64,000 nucleotides of DNA from Vreelandella sp031769195 (GCF_031769195.1 NZ_JAVHNP010000005.1:124001-188000), one strand, 5' to 3'. Shown: positions 8,387-17,885, numbered from the stretch's first letter. The notes: generated from the sequence alone by a model not told the origin. Made by a program: numbers and translations.

Positions 8387-8848
8387 CTACCACTCCTGAC
8401 TAGTCTCGCGAAGCGAAGCGATGTCACGTTTCGCCGCCTGCACGTTATCCAGCAATTGCTCGGTTAACGTTAGCTGACTTCCCACTGCAATCATGGAAGG
8501 GTTTTGCACGCTTCGGCGAGCAGCGCCCTCATCACTGTGCAGCTTCTCTAACTGCCCCACTAGCCAGTAAAGCCAGCTTTCGGGCTGCTGCATGGTATCG
8601 CGCAGACGCTGCAGCTCTGCGACATCGGGGCCGTTGCTGGCGAGCAGCGCCCGCCAGTCATGCTGTGTTAACCGAGCATGCTCGGTCACCTCTTTCAGCA
8701 GCGAGTCAAGCGCCAGCTCAAATAGCGAAAGCGCGCTCTCCTCAATCGCCATCTGCCGTGCGGGGCTGTGCTCATCATCCCCTACTGGCAGGCCAACGAG
8801 CAGCTCGGCCTGATACAGCAGTTGATTAGTACGCGAACGGGGGCTCAC
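8387..8848 (-). CDS. DUF6586-family conserved protein downstream of topA
   Basis: A 153-aa soluble, mostly helical protein with no signal peptide or membrane segment (MSPRSRTNQLLYQAELLVG...). It resembles the small conserved protein found beside topA in Pseudomonas and Halomonas, now called DUF6586. Its function is unknown. The start overlaps the topA stop by 4 bp, so it is probably translationally coupled to topA and may have a role linked to it. Confidence 0.75.
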   Translation of the reverse strand: MSPRSRTNQLLYQAELLVGLPVGDDEHSPARQMAIEESALSLFELALDSLLKEVTEHARLTQHDWRALLASNGPDVAELQRLRDTMQQPESWLYWLVGQLEKLHSDEGAARRSVQNPSMIAVGSQLTLTEQLLDNVQAAKRDIASLRETSQEW

Positions 8849-11472
8849 TTGCGCTTATCCTCCACGTGCCATTTGCCACCTTCAAAGGTCGCTTTCCAGC
8901 CGGTCGCTTTCCCCTCTTCATCGGTCATCACGTACTGCTCTTTATTTTTACGTGAGTAACGAATCTGCGCGGGGCGGCCATCCGGGTCTTCACTGGGCGC
9001 TTTAAGAATAAAATGGTACTTCTCAGGCAGCTCATCGGCATGGGCCTTCAACTCTTTAACCAATGGGGGGCGAGTTTCCCGGTTTTTGGGGAATTTACTG
9101 GCCGCAAGGAACAAGCCACTGGCTCCATCTCGTAATACGTAGTGGTCTTCGACTTTTTGACACGCAAGCTCGGGCATTGGAATGGGGTCCATCTTTGGTG
9201 GCGCGACTTCGCCACTGCGCAGCAGCTTGCGGGTGTTTTTACACTCGCTATTGGTACAGCCAAAGTATTTGCCAAAGCGCCCTGATTTGAGCTGCATTTC
9301 AGAGCCGCACTTATCGCACTCAATCACCGGCCCATCGTAGCCCTTAATCTTAAACTTACCGCTTTCAACCTCGTAACCATCACAATCGGGGCTGTTACCA
9401 CAAATGTGCAGCTTACGCGTTTCATCAATCAGGTAGTTATCCATCGCGGTGCCGCATTTCGTACAGCGACGCTTAGCTCGCAGCGCGTTGGTTTCCGCTT
9501 CTTCACCCGCGTCTTCCGCTACGGCCTCTTCACCAGGAATCAGGTCAATGGTGGTTTTACAACGCTCTTTAGGGGGCAAGTTGTAGCCGCTGCAGCCTAA
9601 GAACACGCCGGTAGAGGCGGTGCGAATCTGCATCTTACGGCCACAGCTGGGGCAGTCGATGTCGGTGGGCACCGGCTGATTAGGGCGCATGCCCTCTTCA
9701 CTCTCGGCCTTCATGAGCTCCTTACGGAACTCTTCATAAAAATCGTCTAGCAGTGCCTGCCAGTTGCGTTCACCCTCTGCGACTTCATCAAGGCTATCTT
9801 CCATACGCGCGGTAAAGGAGTAGTCCATCAAATCAGCGAAGGACTCTTTTAAGCGCTCAGTGACGATATCGCCCAATTTTTCCGCATAGAAACGGCGGCT
9901 CTCTAACTTCACATAGCCACGATCCTGGATCGTAGAGATGATCGATGCATAGGTAGATGGACGACCAATACCCTGTTTCTCCAGCTCCTTGACCAAACTG
10001 GCTTCTGTGTAGCGCGCAGGCGGCTTGGTGAAGTGCTGCTGAGGGTCGAGTCTTTCGAGCCCCATGGCGGTGCCTTTGGGCAGATCCGGTAAGCTTTGAT
10101 CTTCGTTCTTGCCTGACGGCTTCATGACACGGGTGTAACCATCAAACTTCAATACACGCCCTTTTGCGCGTAGATCGTAGCCATCGACTTCTACGCTTAG
10201 CGTGCTGGAGAGGTATTCCGCAGGCGTCATCTGGCAGGCTACAAATTGGCGCCAAATAAGCTCGTAGAGACGTTCTGCGTCACGCTCCATACCAACAAGG
10301 TCGGTGGCTTTACGTTCGACGCTAGAGGGTCGGATGGCTTCGTGTGCCTCCTGGGCGCTCTCTTTGCTGCTATAGCGATTAGCCGCCTCAGGTAAGTAAC
10401 GCGCTCCATACTCCTCACCAATAAACGAACGCACACTCTCCACCGCGTCTTTAGACAGATTGGTCGAGTCAGTACGCATATAGGTGATATAGCCAGCTTC
10501 ATACAGCCGCTGAGCCATGGTCATGGTTTTCTTGACTGAGAAACCTAATCGACCGCTCGCTGCCTGCTGAAGCGTGGAGGTAATAAACGGTGCCGTCGGT
10601 TTGGAGCTGGTGGGTTTGTCTTCTCGCCCGGTAATCGAGAGTTTAGCTTTACGCAGCTGGGCAATGCGCTCAGTCGTCTCTTTTTCAGAGGTGGGCCGGA
10701 ACGGTTTACCGTCTTGGCGGGCCAAGGCAAACCGTACCAGCTCTCCATCGGGAGAGACGAGGTCGGCATGCACATCCCAAAACTCTTCAGGAATAAAGGC
10801 ACGTATCTCGCGCTCGCGCTCGACAATCAAACGTACTGCGACGGACTGCACACGACCAGCGGATAGCCCGCGCGCCACCTTGGCCCACAGCAGCGGCGAC
10901 AACATAAAGCCCACTACCCGGTCGAGAAAGCGTCGCGCTTGCTGTGCTTCCACTCGCGGAATGTTCAACACGCCGGGCGCTTTGAACGCATCTTGAATCG
11001 CGTTTTTGGTAATTTCGTTAAACACCACGCGCTTATAGCGGCTGTCATCGCCACCAATGGTTTCGCGCAGGTGCCACGCGATGGCTTCCCCTTCGCGGTC
11101 CAAATCCGTCGCAAGGTAAACAGCGTCGGCCTTTTCAGCCAGCTTTTTTAACTCTGCAACGACTTTCTCTTTACCCGGCAGGACTTCATAGTGCGCTTCC
11201 CAGGCATTATCCGGGTCAATACCCATGCGCCGAATTAACTGATCGTGAGCCTTACGCTTTTTGTACTCTGCCTTCTCTTCCGCAGACATCTTACGCGTTG
11301 CCGCGGCCTGGCGAGCGCGCTCCTTAGGGTCGGAGGCTGCCTTACCTGAGCCGCTGGTCGGCAGGTCACGGATGTGACCCACGCTCGACTTAACGATGAA
11401 ATCGTTGCCGAGATACTTATTAATCGTCTTCGCTTTCGCGGGCGATTCGACGATGACCAGTGACTTGCCCAT
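8845..11472 (-). CDS. topA: DNA topoisomerase I
   Basis: Type IA topoisomerase that relaxes negative supercoils. The 875-aa protein begins MGKSLVIVESPAKAKTINKYLG (Toprim domain), has acidic Toprim residues in ATDLDREGEAIAWHL, the catalytic tyrosine in GYITYMRTDSTNLS, and RPSTYASIISTIQDRGYV. Three C-terminal zinc-ribbon modules follow (CPSCGRKM, CTKCGTAM, CDKCGSEM), then a basic tail. The start at 11472 has GGAG 7 nt upstream; the longer in-frame ATG at 11511 is unlikely because it adds residues before the conserved start. It is followed by the overlapping DUF6586 gene. Confidence 0.97.
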   Translation of the reverse strand: MGKSLVIVESPAKAKTINKYLGNDFIVKSSVGHIRDLPTSGSGKAASDPKERARQAAATRKMSAEEKAEYKKRKAHDQLIRRMGIDPDNAWEAHYEVLPGKEKVVAELKKLAEKADAVYLATDLDREGEAIAWHLRETIGGDDSRYKRVVFNEITKNAIQDAFKAPGVLNIPRVEAQQARRFLDRVVGFMLSPLLWAKVARGLSAGRVQSVAVRLIVEREREIRAFIPEEFWDVHADLVSPDGELVRFALARQDGKPFRPTSEKETTERIAQLRKAKLSITGREDKPTSSKPTAPFITSTLQQAASGRLGFSVKKTMTMAQRLYEAGYITYMRTDSTNLSKDAVESVRSFIGEEYGARYLPEAANRYSSKESAQEAHEAIRPSSVERKATDLVGMERDAERLYELIWRQFVACQMTPAEYLSSTLSVEVDGYDLRAKGRVLKFDGYTRVMKPSGKNEDQSLPDLPKGTAMGLERLDPQQHFTKPPARYTEASLVKELEKQGIGRPSTYASIISTIQDRGYVKLESRRFYAEKLGDIVTERLKESFADLMDYSFTARMEDSLDEVAEGERNWQALLDDFYEEFRKELMKAESEEGMRPNQPVPTDIDCPSCGRKMQIRTASTGVFLGCSGYNLPPKERCKTTIDLIPGEEAVAEDAGEEAETNALRAKRRCTKCGTAMDNYLIDETRKLHICGNSPDCDGYEVESGKFKIKGYDGPVIECDKCGSEMQLKSGRFGKYFGCTNSECKNTRKLLRSGEVAPPKMDPIPMPELACQKVEDHYVLRDGASGLFLAASKFPKNRETRPPLVKELKAHADELPEKYHFILKAPSEDPDGRPAQIRYSRKNKEQYVMTDEEGKATGWKATFEGGKWHVEDKRK

Positions 11473-11746
11473 AGTGCTCCACTTTCTTATTGCCCAGGCG
11501 CTATCGCCCATGCTCTGAATACGTTGCCGCCTGAAAGATTACTTGGCGACCATGAGAAAAATGCGCCTACCCTACCCCAGCCCTTGATGAAGCGCCAGTA
11601 GCAACCCTAACAAGGACAGCATGACCAACGCTGTCAGCCGCTGACGAGTAACACCTAAGTGGTGGGAGAGGCATGTTTTTGCAAGGGGGTAGCTAGACAC
11701 TAGACTGCCGCTTAGCACTCGGCAACCCAAATAGGCGCTTGGTAAC
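11473..11746. other. Gene-free interval upstream of topA
   Basis: This stretch should hold the topA promoter. I could not choose a convincing -10/-35 pair. A 62-codon reading frame on the minus strand begins inside the phaC terminator and has no ribosome-binding site, so I do not call it a gene. Confidence 0.5.
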
Positions 11747-11775
11747 AAAAACGCCCCCACAATTCTGTGGAGGCG
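11747..11775 (-). terminator. Intrinsic terminator of the PHA-synthase-like gene
   Basis: CGCCcCCACA (11752-11761) pairs with TGTGGaGGCG (11766-11775), a 10-bp stem with one mismatch and a 4-nt loop. On the minus strand it is followed by TTTTTG. It lies about 20 bp after the stop. Confidence 0.85.
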
Positions 11776-11796
11776 CAGAGGCTAGAACAATCCGAT

Positions 11797-14208
11797 TTAG
11801 CGCTTACGAGGCGTGCCCCGGCGCTGCCCAGCGGAGCGGTTAACGGGCTTTTTCTTGGGTGCTTCGCTAGCCCCTTGCGGAGCTTGCTCAGCACTCTCTT
11901 TCGGTGCCTTTGCGCTTACCGGAGCGCTCTGCTCTTCTACCTTCGCTTCCGGTGTCGCCGCGACAGTGGCAGGCTTAGCTGCCGCTGCGGGTGCCGCCAA
12001 CGCCTTGGGCCGGGCCTTATCAAATAACGCTTTCACTTGGCTAAAGCGTTCAGCCGCATGTGCAGATAGCTCTCCACTGGCAGCAAACACATGCTCCAGG
12101 TGGCTCAGATAGCCGTCGATGTCGTCGCTGGTTTTATCCTTTAGTAGCGTGGGCAGTGAGTTGAGTGCTTGCTCGCGGTCAAGCTTGAGGATAAAGAACT
12201 GCTCGCGTACTAACCGCTTAAACTCGCTGAGTGAGGTGCCCGGCTCTAGCTCTGCCCGCGACGCACGCAGGCGCTTGAAGTTACGCTCATCGGTGGCAGG
12301 TGCTCCGCCCAGCACGTAAATCACCGAACGCATCACCGCTTCATTATGGCCACCCTGAGCAATCTTGTGGCGCAACTCATTTTGGCGGTTTTCAATAAAG
12401 CGCCGATGCTCTGGCTCCGCACCAGGACGGCGGCGATGCACATGCGCATCGCCATATAGACCTACCGCCGCTTGCAGCACCGGTTGACCATAAACATCCA
12501 TAAACAGACGTTCAGTGGAGCTATCGCGCAACTCGCGCCATGCATCCAGGCTTGCCACAATCTGATCGGACACCATGCCCTCTAGGGCTTTAAACATGTT
12601 GTCCTGCTCTAGTGGCTGGCGATGGCGGCGAACATAGTCGGCCATGACCGGGAGCGGCACAGTGAGCGGGTTACGGTCAGACATTAGTTTGTAACCAAGA
12701 CGAATGGGGTGCATACGCCGAATCCAGCGCGCCGCTTCCGGCGTCATGGTGGCCTGCAGCCATGGCTGCACGTAAAGGCGATATAGCCCCAAATTGATCT
12801 CAGAAACGCGGGCGACCGTGGCAAAGCGGCGATCATCTTCTGGCTTGTGCATGACGTCGCGATCCAGTTCTTCAAAGTTACGCGGCGTAAATTCAAGCAG
12901 ATAATCACGCTCAATCAGCTCAGCATCGGGGTGCTCGTCGGCATGGGAAATCGTGGTTTCATACAGCCCAGGCGGCATCACATCGATGTAATCCATGTTC
13001 GCCGTGAATTCTGAGTGCTCTTTACGGGATACGCTGCCAGAAACGAAGATTCCCAAGTGGCCCGTCGTATCATGCTGGCAATAGATAATCGTTTGCTCAT
13101 TAGCAACGATGTCATCTTCCCCTTCGTAGAGATCACGAATCCAACCCAGCGCCTGAGGCGGCGGGGTGATATCGTCGCCACGCGAACAGAACACCACCAC
13201 GGGGGAGCGGACATTCCGCAGATCAATACGCCGACCATCACGCGTCACCAGCTGCGCCGTGGAAAGACGATTGCCAACAAACAGATTATCGACAATATAC
13301 TGAATCTCTTCCCCACCCAGCACGACGTGGCCACCCCACCAGCGCTCAAATTCTAGATAGCGCTTGGTTTCGGTATCCACATTGGCATAGAGATGATACT
13401 GCTTCTTCCAGTAAGTATTGGCGGGGTTAAGGCGCTCAAAGTTCTGAACCAGCCAAGCACCATCAAACAGGCCATTACCAATATCCGTGGTTAACGCAGT
13501 CACCCAGCTACCCCCGGTCATACCACCGGTGTAGCGCATGGGGGCTTTGCCATGCTCTCCTGCCCAGTAGGAAAGCGGCGCGCCTGCAATCAAAATCGGC
13601 CCAAAAACGTCAGGCTCAAGGGCGGCAGCCATCATGATTTGCCAACCTGCTTGGCAATTACCCACCACCATGGGCTTTTCAGTGGTCTCTGGGTGTAGCT
13701 CAATCACGTGGCGTAAGAAAGCAACTTCGGCTTCTACTACATCCTCAACGGTTTGACCCGGCTCAGGGAAAGGCAGAAACCCAATAAAGTAGCAGGGGTG
13801 GCCCGCTTTTAATGCTACTCCAAGCTCGCTGTCTGGCTTAAAACCGCCGATTCCTGGACCATGCCCTGCTCGCGGGTCAACCACGACAAAAGGTCGTTTT
13901 TGAGGATCTATCTGAGTATTTTTTGGCGGTAATACGCGCAACAGTTCGTAATTAGTAGGGTTCGGCAAGGTGCGCCCGTCTACCAGCACTTCTGTTTCAA
14001 AGCCGAGCACATTGGGCTTAGTTTGCTCCATATGCTCAAGGTACTGGTTGCCGCGTTCACGCATGACATCCCAATAAAGCACGTTGCGCTCTACGCTGTC
14101 GCGCCAGTAATTGACGGCGGCACGCCCGAACCCAAAGGGGTCCATCATGCTTGCGAGAGCGTCACCGCCAGGCATAGACGCCAGCAGAGGGTTTGCAAGG
14201 TAATTCAT
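11797..14208 (-). CDS. DUF3141-family PHA-synthase-like alpha/beta hydrolase
   Basis: An 803-aa cytoplasmic protein. The core is an alpha/beta-hydrolase fold of the poly(3-hydroxyalkanoate) synthase type. The lipase-like box GNCQAGW places the candidate nucleophile at Cys185, with acid in FCSRGDDITPP and histidine in CQHDTTGHLGIFV. PhaC synthases use cysteine in the same box (GxCxGG), and PHA synthases from Halomonas are known to be unusually long. The last 100 residues are Ala/Lys/Pro-rich and end basic (RSAGQRRGTPRKR), as if for binding nucleic acid or granules. ATG 14208 has GGGAG 7 nt upstream; a longer frame to 14268 lacks this. It is divergent from a LysR gene. Polymerase activity is not proven; a non-PHA acyl hydrolase is possible. 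Confidence 0.75.
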   Translation of the reverse strand: MNYLANPLLASMPGGDALASMMDPFGFGRAAVNYWRDSVERNVLYWDVMRERGNQYLEHMEQTKPNVLGFETEVLVDGRTLPNPTNYELLRVLPPKNTQIDPQKRPFVVVDPRAGHGPGIGGFKPDSELGVALKAGHPCYFIGFLPFPEPGQTVEDVVEAEVAFLRHVIELHPETTEKPMVVGNCQAGWQIMMAAALEPDVFGPILIAGAPLSYWAGEHGKAPMRYTGGMTGGSWVTALTTDIGNGLFDGAWLVQNFERLNPANTYWKKQYHLYANVDTETKRYLEFERWWGGHVVLGGEEIQYIVDNLFVGNRLSTAQLVTRDGRRIDLRNVRSPVVVFCSRGDDITPPPQALGWIRDLYEGEDDIVANEQTIIYCQHDTTGHLGIFVSGSVSRKEHSEFTANMDYIDVMPPGLYETTISHADEHPDAELIERDYLLEFTPRNFEELDRDVMHKPEDDRRFATVARVSEINLGLYRLYVQPWLQATMTPEAARWIRRMHPIRLGYKLMSDRNPLTVPLPVMADYVRRHRQPLEQDNMFKALEGMVSDQIVASLDAWRELRDSSTERLFMDVYGQPVLQAAVGLYGDAHVHRRRPGAEPEHRRFIENRQNELRHKIAQGGHNEAVMRSVIYVLGGAPATDERNFKRLRASRAELEPGTSLSEFKRLVREQFFILKLDREQALNSLPTLLKDKTSDDIDGYLSHLEHVFAASGELSAHAAERFSQVKALFDKARPKALAAPAAAAKPATVAATPEAKVEEQSAPVSAKAPKESAEQAPQGASEAPKKKPVNRSAGQRRGTPRKR

Positions 14209-14501
14209 AGAGTCTCCCGTTGGGTTGGTGCGTGGCACCAAGCCCGAAGCAATGATGCTGCAATGCAATATAGTTTAGGCCACTCCTTGCCCAACGTCGA
14301 TGGTTACCACCCTCTTTTCCTACAGTGGCCTCATTTATAGAGGGCACTGGATTTACCTACCGCTCGCTTAGGTTTATATACTGCCAAGCTTTCAAGGCGA
14401 TAGCCTTAAATCAGTGATAGCATTTCAGCGCTAACACTCAACCTTGTACAACAGGCCTGCAACCGCGCCTAATGATCGAGGTCGCTTACCCTGAGGTGGT
14501 T
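14209..14501. promoter_or_regulatory. Divergent control region, PHA-synthase-like gene / LysR gene
   Basis: This 293-bp spacer between divergent genes is where the LysR protein would be expected to bind. A small inverted repeat AAGGC-GATA-GCCTT (14394-14407) lies about 95 bp upstream of the LysR start. I see no clear T-N11-A box or sigma-70 promoter that I would defend. Confidence 0.35.
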
Positions 14502-15500
14502 ATGTCATCCCCCACGCTGCTCAACCGCTTAACCTTCCGACAGCTACAGGTGTTTCAGGCGGTACATCGCCAGCGCTCTTACTCACGCGCAGCCGAGCAG
14601 CTAGGTCTAACCCAGCCAGCGGTAAGTGCGCAAATTCGACAGCTTGAGCAAGCCCTGGGGCAACCGCTGTTTAAATATGCGGGCAAAACGTTACATGCTC
14701 TACCCGCCGCCGACACCCTGGCGCTCTCGACGCGGGAAATTTTTGGCCAGCTATCGCGGCTACAAATGAACCTTTCAGATATTAACGGCAAAATCAGCGG
14801 TAAGTTGAGCATCGCCGCCGTCTCCTCAGCCCAGTACGTAGTGCCATACCTGCTGGCCAAATTTCGCGCTCGCTATCCCGATGTGCAACTGCGGCTAAAA
14901 GTATGCAACCGCAGCCAGGCGCTTGAAAGGCTATCGGAGCAGCAGGACGACGTCGTGATCATGGCCATGGTGCCGGAAGATGATGGTTTGGTGGTGATGC
15001 CCATTCTGGAAAACGAGCTTGTGGCGGTGGTATGGCCAGAACATCCTCTGCTGAGCATGGCCAGCCCTACACTTGCTGATTTTGCGCGCCATTTTGTGCT
15101 CATGCGCGAGCCGGGCTCTGGTGTCCGCAGCGCCTTTGAGCAGCTGTCTGTTGACCAGGAAGTCGGGCTACCCCACCGCATTGAACTGGGCACCAATGAG
15201 GCCATCAAACAGGGCGTCATGGCCCACTTAGGGGTGGCGGTCTTGCCTCGCCTAGCCGTCCAGCGCGAGTTAGAGCAGGGGTTACTGGCCACATTGGATT
15301 TGCCAAACTTTCCTATTCGCCGCGCTTGGTGCACGGTTTACCGACGCGATCACTTCCCAACGCCGGTGGCGGAGCTTTTTTTGCGCTTTATCCGTGAGCA
15401 CCTGGGCGAGTTTCAGCGCCACTTTCAGGCCCCTGGAAGCCCGCTGCCCAGCCATGGCGTATCGTGTTTGCCAGCCCTCTCGTTAGAACACGACCACTAG
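14502..15500 (+). CDS. LysR-family transcriptional regulator (CbbR-like)
   Basis: A 332-aa regulator with the N-terminal winged HTH (LTFRQLQVFQAVHRQRSYSRAAEQLGLTQPAVSAQIRQLE) and a LysR substrate-binding domain (GKLSIAAVSSAQYVVPYLLAKFRARYPDVQL, EPGSGVRSAFE, GTNEAIKQGVMAHLGVAVLPR). The sequence is closest in style to the CbbR/CysB-like branch that senses metabolites, but no CO2-fixation genes are present. ATG 14502 is preferred because GAGG lies 6 nt before it; the upstream in-frame ATG at 14472 has none. Divergence from the PHA-synthase-like gene suggests, but does not prove, control of that gene. Confidence 0.88.
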   Translation: MSSPTLLNRLTFRQLQVFQAVHRQRSYSRAAEQLGLTQPAVSAQIRQLEQALGQPLFKYAGKTLHALPAADTLALSTREIFGQLSRLQMNLSDINGKISGKLSIAAVSSAQYVVPYLLAKFRARYPDVQLRLKVCNRSQALERLSEQQDDVVIMAMVPEDDGLVVMPILENELVAVVWPEHPLLSMASPTLADFARHFVLMREPGSGVRSAFEQLSVDQEVGLPHRIELGTNEAIKQGVMAHLGVAVLPRLAVQRELEQGLLATLDLPNFPIRRAWCTVYRRDHFPTPVAELFLRFIREHLGEFQRHFQAPGSPLPSHGVSCLPALSLEHDH

Positions 15501-15680
15501 TGGTTCACGGTGTCTTGTTGAAGGCCAAATATGTTACATTATCTACAACCTATGTATCAGTTAGCGTTACTCAGGGCATGGTAAACCGTTGCGTCGCGGC
15601 AGCATCAGGCAAGGGTATTTTGCAGGGTGTGTCGCTTGATTGTTTCGTTTGCCAGCCGCACAGTAGAGAGGCTCTCTCCT

Positions 15681-16736
15681 ATGAGCAACACCCCTTCTAA
15701 GCGCGTGCCTAGCGGCGAAAAATTCCGTAATGAATATGGCATGTCAGTGATCAAAGACGGCATGAAGCAGCGTAAAGCGCAGGCGGAAGCCCCTTCTCTG
15801 GATCGCAAACCCAAATGGCTGCGCGCCCAAATTCCTGGCGGCGAACGCTTTGAAGCCGTTAAGAAAAACGTGGCCACACATCGGCTCAGCACGGTATGCG
15901 CTGAATCTCACTGCCCCAATATGGGTGAGTGTTGGAGCAACGGTACCGCCACGATCATGTTGATGGGGTCCGTATGTACACGCGCTTGCCGCTTCTGCGC
16001 CGTCGATACGGGCAACCCGAAAGGTTGGCTGGATCATGAAGAGCCGGAAAACACGGCCAAGTCTGTTGAGCTGATGGGCTTACGTTACGTCGTATTAACC
16101 TCAGTAGACCGGGACGATCTCGAGGACGGTGGTGCGACGCATTACGCTAACTGCATTAGCGCCATCAAAGCGCGAACGCCTGACGTCGTGGTAGAAGCTC
16201 TTACGCCAGATTTCGATGGTGAAAAAGCAGCGATTGAACGGGTAGTCGATTCAGGGCTTCAAGTGTTTGCGCAAAACGTAGAAACCGTTGAGCGTCTAAC
16301 CAGCAAAGTGCGCGACCCACGGGCGGGCTACCGCAAGACCCTCGATGTGCTGGCCCACGCCAAGCAGTATCGCCCTGACATTATCACCAAAACCAGCCTT
16401 ATGCTGGGATTGGGTGAAACTGACGAGGAGATTCTGCAGACCTTCGACGATCTGCGCGAGATTGGCGTAGACATCGTGACGTTAGGCCAGTACCTGCGCC
16501 CCACCAAGAACCACTTAGCAGTTGAGCGCTGGGTAAGCCCAGAAGAGTTTGATCGCTATCGTGTGCTGGGTCTTGAAAAAGGCTTTATGGAAGTACCCTC
16601 TGGCCCGCTGGTGCGTTCTAGCTACCGTGCAGACCGCGTCTTTGAGAAAAACAACCTTGGGTTGGCTGCCCCCGCTGCCATTCCAGGCCAAGAAGAGCCG
16701 GACGCCAACCGCATCCCCGCGTTTAACGTCGGTTAA
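15681..16736 (+). CDS. lipA: Lipoyl synthase
   Basis: Radical-SAM enzyme that inserts two sulfurs into protein-bound octanoyl groups. The 351-aa protein carries the auxiliary-cluster cysteines in CAESHCPNMGEC, the radical-SAM motif CTRACRFC, and the conserved C-terminal RSSYRA. ATG 15681 has AGAGAGG upstream; the frame also opens earlier at 15627 without support. It is convergent with lipB, separated by the hairpin at 16746-16776. The N-terminus is extended by about 40 basic residues before the core, as in other gammaproteobacteria. Confidence 0.97.
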   Translation: MSNTPSKRVPSGEKFRNEYGMSVIKDGMKQRKAQAEAPSLDRKPKWLRAQIPGGERFEAVKKNVATHRLSTVCAESHCPNMGECWSNGTATIMLMGSVCTRACRFCAVDTGNPKGWLDHEEPENTAKSVELMGLRYVVLTSVDRDDLEDGGATHYANCISAIKARTPDVVVEALTPDFDGEKAAIERVVDSGLQVFAQNVETVERLTSKVRDPRAGYRKTLDVLAHAKQYRPDIITKTSLMLGLGETDEEILQTFDDLREIGVDIVTLGQYLRPTKNHLAVERWVSPEEFDRYRVLGLEKGFMEVPSGPLVRSSYRADRVFEKNNLGLAAPAAIPGQEEPDANRIPAFNVG

Positions 16737-16745
16737 GCTAACCTG

Positions 16746-16776
16746 TGCCTGCATGGTGATGCTCACCATGCAGGCA
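16746..16776. terminator. Perfect 14-bp hairpin between convergent lipA and lipB
   Basis: A perfect 14-bp inverted repeat with a 3-nt loop has arms at 16746-16759 and 16763-16776 (core GCCTGCATGGTGA). No T tract follows on either strand, so it is not a textbook intrinsic terminator, but its position between convergent genes suggests transcript ending or 3' protection. Confidence 0.55.
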
Positions 16777-16802
16777 GTAGCCTAGCTATCGGCACAGCCC
16801 CC

Positions 16803-17450
16803 TTAAACCGCTATTAAGTGGCGATTTAGCTGGGCGGCTAACGCAAACGCCAGCTGCTCGCCGACATCCTGATCCGCTGAGAGTGTGGCAATATCCGCCA
16901 GCCGTGTGACCTGCATACCCGCATAGCCACAGGGATTGATGCGTGCAAAAGGCGATAAGTCCCCATCTACATTTAGCGCCACACCGTGGTAGCTGGCGCC
17001 GCGACGAATACGCAGACCCAACGAGGCAATTTTGGCCTCTCCATGGGTGGTATTCACATAAACGCCAGGAGCATCTGGCTTGGCCCAAGCGCTAACGCCA
17101 TACTCAGCCAACACGGCGATTACCGCATTTTCAATCGCGCTGACTAAGTCACGTACCCCTATTTTTCCGCGCCGTACATCCAACAGCGGGTAGAGCACGA
17201 TCTGCCCAGGGCCGTGGTAGGTCACTTGTCCACCCCGGTCTGTATTCACGACTGGAATATCGCCAGGCATCAGCAAATGCTCGGGCTTACCGGCCTGCCC
17301 TTGCGTAAACACCGGGTCATGTTCGACCAGCCAAAACTGATCCGAAGTCGCCTCGTCCCGGGCATCAGTGAGCTCGCGCATGGCTTCCCACACCGGCAAG
17401 TAGGCGCGATGGCCCAAGCGATGCAGCTCTATAGGGGCATCATGGCGCAT
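16803..17450 (-). CDS. lipB: Octanoyl-[ACP]:protein N-octanoyltransferase
   Basis: Transfers octanoate from acyl carrier protein to lipoyl domains, the step before LipA. The 215-aa protein has VFTQGQAG, the RGGQVTYHGPGQ motif, the lysine in AKIASLGLRI and the catalytic cysteine in FARINPCGYAGMQVT. It starts 2 bp downstream of the ybeD stop, so the two are co-transcribed, as in E. coli. Confidence 0.96.
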   Translation of the reverse strand: MRHDAPIELHRLGHRAYLPVWEAMRELTDARDEATSDQFWLVEHDPVFTQGQAGKPEHLLMPGDIPVVNTDRGGQVTYHGPGQIVLYPLLDVRRGKIGVRDLVSAIENAVIAVLAEYGVSAWAKPDAPGVYVNTTHGEAKIASLGLRIRRGASYHGVALNVDGDLSPFARINPCGYAGMQVTRLADIATLSADQDVGEQLAFALAAQLNRHLIAV

Positions 17451-17452
17451 GC

Positions 17453-17764
17453 TTACACCACCATGTGGACACGGCCTGTTGCTTTCAGCTCGTCAAACAG
17501 CTCGATGATCTGCTGCTCGCCGGTCGCCATAATGGTCACGCGTACCGACTGAAAACGCCCGTTGCGGCTATCAACGACCTGTAGCGTGGATTCGTCAAAA
17601 TCTGGATCATACTTAATAATGACTTGGCACACAGCCGCCGGAAAATCATCAGCAGCATCCCCCACAACTTTCAACGGATAGTCGCAGGGAAAGGTAATTT
17701 TGGGGGGCTCTTGGGCCGCAGGCTGGCGTAAATCGCGCAACCCTTGTTTCGCGCCTTTTTTCAT
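17453..17764 (-). CDS. ybeD: YbeD/DUF493 family protein
   Basis: A 103-aa protein with an ACT-like fold expected from the family (ITFPCDYPLKVVGDAADDFPAAVCQVIIKYDPDF, then VTIMATGEQQIIELFDELKATGRVHMVV). The family is conserved next to lipB and is thought to be regulatory, but no reaction is known. It lies between dacA and lipB as in E. coli, with 2 bp to lipB. Confidence 0.9.
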   Translation of the reverse strand: MKKGAKQGLRDLRQPAAQEPPKITFPCDYPLKVVGDAADDFPAAVCQVIIKYDPDFDESTLQVVDSRNGRFQSVRVTIMATGEQQIIELFDELKATGRVHMVV

Positions 17765-17817
17765 AATTCGCCTTTCAATAAACGTGAATCGTTGGGTGTT
17801 CCACTTGCCATTACATA

Positions 17818-17864
17818 AGGCCCAACTCCCGGCAATGCAAGGTGCATCGCCGAAAGCTGGGCCT
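17818..17864. repeat. Imperfect stem-loop between dacA and ybeD
   Basis: AGGCCCA (17818-17824) pairs with TGGGCCT (17858-17864), CGGC (17830-17833) with GCCG (17849-17852), and ATGCA (17835-17839) with TGCAT (17843-17847). It lies 22 bp past the dacA stop. No T tract follows; it may end or attenuate the dacA transcript or protect its 3' end. Confidence 0.45.
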
Positions 17865-17885
17865 GATCACGCTAGGATAGAGTGA

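Noticed and set aside
11572..11760. 62-codon minus-strand frame with a hydrophobic end
   Set aside because: It begins inside the PHA-synthase-like gene's terminator, has no ribosome-binding site, and I see no conservation signal.
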